Positions 17,027 to 22,468 of a stretch of DNA of 22,468 bases are shown here, one piece after another. The notes beneath the pieces were generated by a model. The model was not told the origin of the DNA and made no database searches. It saw only the letters and a list, made by a program, of their open reading frames with translations. Position 1 is the stretch's first letter, and every line of letters starts with the position of its first letter. Both the position numbers and the translations under genes were made by a program. The stretch is taken from the NCBI GenBank assembly GCA_003427395.1, contig BFEA01000543.1:491836-514303 (forward strand). Reading direction: 5' to 3'. The stretch is from Chara braunii (lineage: Eukaryota; Streptophyta; Charophyceae; Charales; Characeae).

Positions 17027-17114
17027 TTTTTTTTTTTTTTTTTTTTTTTTTTGGTTGCGTGCTGTAACGTGCCGTGCCGCCCCGCGGCTGAAAAAAAAAA
17101 AAAAAAAAAAAAAA
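17027..17114. repeat. T26 ... A24 snapback
   Basis: A run of 26 T and a run of 24 A are separated by 38 GC-rich bases. The A-run is itself bracketed by GGCTG and CAGCC. In single-stranded form this would fold into a long A-T hairpin. It may be two retroelement tails in opposite orientation. Confidence 0.85.
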
Positions 17115-17683
17115 CAGCCCTGTTTGGCAGCCCCCCTGTTCAGTGTCTCCCTGTCCGGACCTTGGCACCCTTTAAGCCATAACCCTCATTAAACCCTTAC
17201 GTGGGGTTCAGAGCATGAAGATCTACTCTGGGTGTAACGTGTTACAGAGCAATGCAAAGATTCTCAAAGATTCTGTAACCTTACCTACCTACTTGGATGT
17301 CCCAAAGGACGGGTATGATCTTTTTCTCTTTTTTTGGGGGGGGGGGTGTAAACTTGGAGTCAGGGGGGGGGCACTTGAGTGCTTTCCTGCCACGTAAAGA
17401 CTACTGTATCAAAAAAAAAAAAAAGACTACTATGAAGACTGCTGAGTCACACACCGTACGTGTGTGTGACATTCTATCCAAACGTATAAAGACTATGCCA
17501 CCCATAAGTGTGACAAGTTTATAGACACATATGAAGACAACAATATCATCTCTACGTGTGACATTTGGTGACAGATGTTGTGTGACTCACAGCCATCCCA
17601 TCCACCCTCCCACACGCCTGAGCTTATCATGTAGTGAAGCTCATTGAGACTAGACAGGCGTGGCTGGGGTAGTTTATGGAGTC
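17115..17683. other. No gene; short repeats only
   Basis: Contains a GTCACACAC (17446-17454) / GTGTGTGAC (17462-17470) hairpin, several ATGAAGAC and CGTGTGACATT repeats between 17424 and 17570, G-runs around 17335 and 17365, and an A14 run at 17411. I see no coding feature. Confidence 0.5.
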
Positions 17684-17686
17684 TGA

Positions 17687-18671
17687 GGGCCTGATCCCAC
17701 CACTACACTACAGCCCAGGTACAGTGTACTTTTGAGATCCCACGACTTTCTGACATCCGCCGAAATATTTGCATGCGTTTAGTTTGGGTGTGACGTGGCA
17801 GCACGTCTGCGAAGGGCGCGAACGGAGTTACTACCACTTTCGTGTAGGCTGTGAGGGCTTCACGGCCTCGAAAAAGAGGGAGCAATTTTCTTTTTTTTTC
17901 ATAATTTTTGCTTGTCAGCTTGCAGCATTAGGGTGTGATCCCACCACCACACTACAAATGAAGACGCTATAAATCACTATGAAGATGTCAGCGACCGTGG
18001 CGGGGCAAAAAAGAGAAACCGGATCCCACGAGGCTGACTTCTTTGGTGGTCTTCCTGGACCCGCGGCGGCTCTTTATGGGCTGTCATAGAGGCCGGACAT
18101 TTGCGTGGTGCCTCATGGACTCCGCCAACCGACATGTCACACAAGACTATGGTCCTCGGACATTCCTAATGCTTCAAACAGACAAGCCAAAAATATGAAA
18201 AAAAAATCAAAAAATAAAATAAAATTGCTCCCTCTTTTTTGAGGCCGTGAAGCCCTCACAGTCTACACGAAAGTGATAGTAGCTACATTCGCGCCCTTCG
18301 CGGACGTGCAGCCACAACACACCCAAACGAAACACATGCAAAATATTGTGGCGGCTGTGACAACGTCGGAAAGTCGTGGGATCTCAAAACTACACTGTAC
18401 CTGGGCTGTAGTGTAGTCGTGGGATCAGACCCTTAGGAATGTCTGAGGACCATAGTCTTGTGTGACATGTCGGTTGGCGGAGTCCGTGAGGCACCACGGA
18501 AACGTCCGCCCTCTATGACAGCCCTTAAAGGGCCGCTGCGGGTCCAGGAAGATCACCAATGAAGTCCGCCTCGTGGGATTCGGTTTCTCTTTTTTGCCCC
18601 GCCACGGGCGCTGACATCTTCGTAGTGATTTATAGCGTCTACATTTGTAGTGTAGTGGTGGGATCACACCC
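17687..18671 (-). mobile_element. Harbinger-like MITE (outer copy), interrupted
   Basis: Left end GGGCCTGATCCCACCACT and right end AGTGGTGGGATCACACCC are inverted repeats continuing inward as ACACTACA. Both flanks are TGA (17684-17686 and 18672-18674), a 3-bp target duplication. Its two halves, 17687-17930 and 18436-18671, are separated by the inner element. Joined, with one TTA removed, it is about 480 bp. The halves are the reverse complement of the right and left halves of the inner element. Three-base duplications of T-N-A form and G-rich ends fit the PIF/Harbinger superfamily; no transposase is encoded. Confidence 0.85.
17931..18432 (+). mobile_element. Harbinger-like MITE (inner copy), 502 bp
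   Basis: Starts GGGTGTGATCCCACCACC and ends with the reverse complement of GGGTCTGATCCCACGACT; both pass into ACACTACA. It is bracketed by TTA (17928-17930 and 18433-18435). The outer copy reads ...GCATTA before and GGAATGTC after, while the inner element itself contains the uninterrupted equivalent, GACATTCCTAATGC, around 18157-18180, which proves where the outer copy was cut. Interior A-rich tract (about 18197-18222) separates its two halves. Noncoding. Confidence 0.9.
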
Positions 18672-18672
18672 T

Positions 18673-18798
18673 GAGCTTTGCAGCACCACTCACCAGATGT
18701 GAGAAAGTCAAAAATATGTCGGGTGTATCGTTCCACGTTCTAGTGGGAAATACCTTCTCATTTTGCACATTTGGTGAGTGCTACGGCGAGCCCCTCTG
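18673..18798. mobile_element. Short MITE (family M1), copy e
   Basis: The left end GAGCTTTGCAGCACCACTC and the right end GAGTGCTACGGCGAGCCCC are imperfect inverted repeats, both followed inward by ACCAGATGTG or CACATTTGGT. The interior TTCCACGTTCTAGTGGGAA matches the other family members in reverse orientation. The Harbinger-like outer element abuts its left end. Confidence 0.65.
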
Positions 18799-18952
18799 TC
18801 GCACCAACACTCAAAAAAATGACGTACATAGGCAGGGGACTATACTCCATTGTCATCGCGCTTTCCCTGCCATTTGCCGTCCTTCCTTACCCTTGTATAT
18901 TTATGGCCCCACTTACACTACCCGCCAAGTGTGAAAAATACTGACCTAGCCA

Positions 18953-19258
18953 ACGGCGCAGCTCAGTTTCAGGAAGTCGTGGGTTTGAAATCCCATTATA
19001 ACGAGTATGTCCCTGGGCATGCTTGGTGGCCCACCGCCTTTAGATGCCCACTTGCCCCAATGGCAGCATTAGCAGGACCCTAGCCAGAGATAGTTGTTGG
19101 GTGTGACCCAACAGCTATATTGTCTAACTTAAAGCTGGCCCTAAGGTGCCCCTCCCGGGGAGCATTAGCAGGACCTTAGCCAGAGATAGTTGTCCGGTGT
19201 GATCCATGGACTACATTGTCTACTAGAAAAACAAAAAAAAAAGCATTGTCTACTAGAT
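18953..19258 (+). mobile_element. Degraded SINE related to 16139, with 96-bp duplication
   Basis: CCAACGGCGCAGCTCAG, GTGGGTTTGAAATCCC, CCCTGGGCATGCTTGG and CCCACCGCCTTTAGATG align with the head of the SINE at 16139, but 20 bases between box A and the anticodon region are missing, so the promoter is broken. Downstream, AGCATTAGCAGGACC through GTCTA is present twice with a 96-base period (19065 and 19161). An A-rich run at 19228-19242 lies between two copies of CATTGTCTACTAGA. Confidence 0.7.
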
Positions 19259-19342
19259 AACCCCAGGGTAATCAATGCCGGCAGGAACTCCTCAGGAACT
19301 CCTCACTACTATGTTCCAGATAATTTCAAATTTTCAGTCAGT

Positions 19343-19425
19343 GTAAGGGACGCTGGACCCGTTTTCCAGCAGGTGCTGCTCTCCACCAATAGACGGAGCC
19401 TTTAAAAAAAAAAAAAAAAAAAAAA
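19343..19425 (+). mobile_element. Retroelement 3' end with hairpin and A22 tail
   Basis: GACGCTGGACCC, GTTTTCCAGC (hairpin 19352-19370), AGGTGCTGCTC, CACCAATAGACGGAGCC, then 22 A. It is the same 3' end as that of the 959-bp element at 11024. The 5' boundary is not visible; AATTTCAAATTTTCAG upstream loosely resembles the 11740s of that element. Confidence 0.7.
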
Positions 19426-19552
19426 TTCTGGGTGTAGGGGAGGGGGGGGAGATGCAGCACCGGGCCTCAGTGCTTGGTACTACCACTGCCTGTGTCAGCC
19501 TGATGAGGGGCTGGTACAGCTTAGCCCTGTAAGCAGCTTCACCCTGTTACAG

Positions 19553-19654
19553 CGTTGTTGAAGTCACCTGAAAACCCCGGATTGCGAAAAGGATTGATGA
19601 CATTACGCTGGACCCGATTTCCAGCAGGTGCAGCTCCCCAACTAATAGATGGAG
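19553..19654 (+). mobile_element. Retroelement 3' end fragment without tail
   Basis: The segment shared with 12690-12750 (GCGAAAAGGATTGAT) runs directly into GCTGGACCCGATTTCCAGC (19607-19625), AGGTGCAGCTCCCC and AATAGATGGAGC. There is no A-tail. It lies close to the 3' end of the LINE on the other strand. Confidence 0.6.
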
Positions 19655-19721
19655 CAGCCAGAGGAGCTTAGTAGGGACCTCAGGCCTTTTCTTTTCTTTT
19701 CTGTTTTCGATTTTTTTCCCC

Positions 19722-21758
19722 TTTTTTTTTTTGTTGATTAAACAGGTCCTTATGGTCCTGGCTCCATATCCATTCTGGGGAGCGTCAGTCCAGTTCCTTT
19801 CCCCCCAGCAAGTCGAAAAGAATACATCGTATTTACCCACTCAACGCTTCCTTCCGTCTGGCTGAAGGAACCCTGACCAGCATCGATTAATCCCGAGGAG
19901 GAGGATTGACTGTCAGCTTGCCCTGACCACATATTCCTCTCAGGATTCTATTTACAGCCTGTCGAATGAGTCCCTGCAATACGAGAAAAGTGGGGGCTGT
20001 GGGGGTCTGCTCCGTGTTCTTTTGCTTGTCCTTGTCCTTCACTGTGTCTCCGGTTAGCCTTGTTGTTGAGTACCATTCGGACCCTTTCGCCAGGTTACCT
20101 GGCAGGAACCTTATAGTCTTCATGATTGTGCCTGGTGCCATTTCTTCCACCTCAACCTGTTGTCAACTATCGTCGCCATCTTGCCCTTTAGCATCCAGTT
20201 CCTCATGAAAGTGTGTTTCTTGGTTGCTTGTCCTTCTGGTCTGTGTTTCGTAGAGTTCGCTATTCTCCACCAGCTGCTCCTAATTTCCGTCTCTGCCATG
20301 CTCAGCAGTAGTGACCACATTTCTTCCTTTGCCACCTCTACTTCCTCGATTGTCTGAGAGCACCTGCGTTTCCATATCACCCACAGTGCCAGCTTCCTGA
20401 GCAGGGTAAACCACACTTCCCTGCTGCCCGTGATGTTGCTGGGGATGTTAGTTAGGAGTAGGATAGAGAGAGGCGGGATGTTAGGGGGGGGGTGAAGTGG
20501 ACAGGATCAAGCACAGCTCCCGAACCTTCTTCCATAGCCATGTAGCTTCTGGGCAGAAGAGGAGGTAGTGGGGGATGTCTTCAGGTGAGTTGTTGCTGCA
20601 CATTGAACAGCAACGCAAACTCTCGGGCAGATATACGGATCTAATAGGTCTTCTTGCAGATCCTAAATTCTTTCCTCGTTATGTGTAGCCATTGGTTAAC
20701 GGGAAGGGCTGCATGTGCTATTAGCCATTGCATACTGCGGATTCTGATTGGTCTGATGAGAAGGTATTTGGTTCATGGAATGGTGATGGGGATCGTGACA
20801 CCTAGGTTCAGTATGGTTCTCCATTTCTCTGTCAGCCTTGGATTCGGGTCCTTGATTTGTAGTCCGAGGTTATACCTGAACTTTACGTTGTATTCTGTTA
20901 TCGTCCTCGATTTCCCCGTGGCGCCCATATCTCATATCCACTCCTTTGGGTCGAATTCCAGCTCCTTGATGCCGAGTTCCGGCTGGAAGATAATCCAGGG
21001 TTTCCTCTGAGAGACTCTGACCTTCTTGAGAAGGTAGGTTTCTATTTGTTCGTTCTGAGGTGTTTTGTTTAGGGCCTCTGGCTCGTATGTGCTGTGTTTG
21101 ATGATGGGGTAAGATATGAACTTGGCCTGGTAGTTAGTTGGGTCCGGTTTGGACACGAAACAGTAGACTCTTGTTAATGGGGTCGGTGTGGTGAGTAGTC
21201 CCCAGTCTCCTGGTTTCCACGTGTGTGCCTCTTTTAGGAGGTCGTCCATGGGGGAAGGAATGCTTTGAAGGATTTCTGACAGGTTAGTGGTCAGTAGGTG
21301 GCATCCTTTTAAGTATGTGCGAAGGTCTTGTTCGGTTAGCCATTCTTGCCGGTCCTCGGACGACAGGTGTCTGACCTGCCATACTCCTCTCTCCACCCAA
21401 GACAACCATCTGCGGTCTTTGGCCCGGAGAGTCCAAGTTCTGCCCTCTGGGTCTTTAATCCAGGGATTGCAGAACAGGGGCTGTCTTAGGACGTCCTCTT
21501 TGTTCCTCGGAAACCCTTTCTTTTCTGGCATCAGTCAGCACCAGGCCTTCAGGATCGGTGACCAGTAGGGGATGGGTGTAGTGGGGGGCTGATTGGGAGT
21601 CGCGGGGTTAGTTCTCCTTGCAGGTCTCCCCGATTCGATTGGCCATTCCTTTGCCATGATCCAGAAAAGGCCACTCACGTTCGCTGGGGACGCTACCGGT
21701 CCCAAATTCCTTATGCTGTCTACCGCCATCTTGGTCCACGGGAGGGCTTGTGTGGTTA
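19722..21758 (-). pseudogene. 5'-truncated plant-type LINE, ORF2 C-terminus
   Basis: Read on the minus strand the sequence encodes, in order, a segment after the reverse transcriptase (YWSPILKAW, then LRQPLFCNPWI), a long linker (open 21531-20932), and a zf-RVT domain: IAHAALPVNQWL, CCSMCSNN, EDIPHYLLFCPEATWLW, followed in another frame by LRKLALWVIWKRRC. These match ORF2 proteins of plant LINEs. The frame is broken by stops at 21535-21537, 20932-20934, 20773-20775 and 20641-20643, by a frameshift near 20420-20480 and another near 20120-20150. It ends in an A11 tail (T-run 19722-19732). The endonuclease and reverse transcriptase domains are absent. A T/C-rich tract at both borders obscures a target duplication. 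Confidence 0.8.
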
Positions 21759-21761
21759 AAT

Positions 21762-22113
21762 TTTTTTTTCGTTTTCTTTTTCTTTTTCTTTTTAAAAGGC
21801 TAATTCCTTAAGCCCAACCAATTCAATTACCTGTCAAATCTGGACCCCTACAATGGTTCGGCATTCCAGGCAGAATGTTTGTAGCACTGGGTAGACCCTC
21901 TGCCAGAAATGTGTGTGGACGCTGCACTTCATCCATTGATTATGAAATGTGGCTGTTTGAATCAAGCAGATTTCCTTAGAGAGAAGAGAGGGATGCCATT
22001 GGTTTCTATCCTGTTCTAAATGCAGATGGTAGGAGTGGGAGGAGGGGAAACACTGGGAATGGAGAATGAACCTTGTTTACAAAAGTGCTAATCGGCGTTG
22101 TGTTCCCTTGCAG
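21762..22113. other. Probable intron sequence before the TMEM231-like exon
   Basis: It begins with a pyrimidine tract (TTTTCTTTTTC) at the 5' edge of the LINE. The rest is single-copy in this window, with no repeat or reading frame I can name, and ends in the acceptor TTCCCTTGCAG. Confidence 0.5.
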
Positions 22114-22190
22114 CTCTTTGGGTGAAGGTTGCCAGATATCAGGAGCAGCCAGTTGTCAGATTTGCTCATGAAGGCCTTCTGTTGTTGGAA
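22114..22190 (+). CDS. TMEM231: TMEM231-like internal exon (partial gene)
   Basis: A 77-base exon lies between TTCCCTTGCAG and a consensus donor GAA/GTAAGT. Its open frame (two bases, then 25 codons) reads LWVKVARYQEQPVVRFAHE followed by GLLLLE. The pattern W-x-K-x3-Y-x-EQP-x-VRF-x-H-x2-LL corresponds to the conserved segment after the first membrane helix of TMEM231, a protein of the MKS complex at the ciliary transition zone. The upstream intron would be phase 1 and the downstream intron phase 0. The first exon and the rest of the gene are not seen. Presence implies a ciliated life stage such as motile sperm. Confidence 0.7.
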
Positions 22191-22468
22191 GTAAGTGAAT
22201 GACTGCCCGTGCCTGGGTAGTTGGACATGGTGGATGGCCTATCTGTTGCCAGGCTGTTGGTTGGCAGTGGGGCATCATGCCATGAGACAGCAAACAGAAC
22301 AGTCTGCAAGAATTTACAAGGCAGGGAGGAAAAAAGAAAAACAGTGTCTTAAATTGTCGTTGCTTTTCCATCAAGGTATTAATTCCTATTAAGATGGCCC
22401 ACAACTGTCATCCTACCAAGTGCACTCCATAACTAACATTTCATAAAGGTTTGGTACTGGGGAGCCTC
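22191..22468. other. Probable intron after the TMEM231-like exon
   Basis: It starts with GTAAGTGAATGAC. No next exon with convincing splice sites is visible before the window ends. No repeats are recognised. Confidence 0.45.

Overview
The window looks like nuclear DNA of a green-lineage eukaryote that still makes cilia. The basis is a candidate exon of the ciliary transition-zone protein TMEM231 at the right end, U6 snRNA copies whose 3' end is of the land-plant type, degenerate cytosolic 18S and 25S/28S rRNA fragments, and a plant-type LINE with a zf-RVT domain. A large, repeat-rich charophyte genome such as Chara would fit. That species guess is inference.

Almost nothing here is an intact gene; the window is an archaeological record of transposition. 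Left part (1-5000): a terminal repeat that pairs with one 14 kb away, a (CCCTA)9 tract, purine-rich DNA, two blocks of C-rich CCCATACC-type repeats, a 126-bp MITE, two candidate exons, an antisense tRNA-like element, a decayed non-LTR retroelement fragment (gag-like zinc knuckle plus the start of ORF2) and a 280-bp almost fully palindromic MITE. Middle (5000-10300): a fragment of a group II intron reverse transcriptase, about 3 kb without recognisable genes, an antisense 28S rRNA relic, and a second copy of the same non-LTR element. Next (10300-14200): two copies of the short MITE family, one split by a 959-bp retroelement with a 12-bp target duplication; an 18S rRNA relic interrupted by a LINE-RT/U6 chimera; minisatellites; and an antisense U6 relic.

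Right part (14400-22468): microsatellite-built tandem units, long (CT)n(GT)n, a divergent tandem array with a tRNA-derived SINE inserted in one unit, a Harbinger-like MITE that received a second copy of itself in opposite orientation (TGA outside, TTA inside), another short MITE, a degraded SINE, hairpin-bearing retroelement 3' ends, a 5'-truncated LINE on the minus strand, and the TMEM231-like exon with good splice sites.

The genes do not form a pathway. The interest lies in the insertion chronology that can be read directly from target duplications: short MITE then retroelement; tandem array then SINE; Harbinger-like MITE then its own sibling; 18S relic then U6 chimera.
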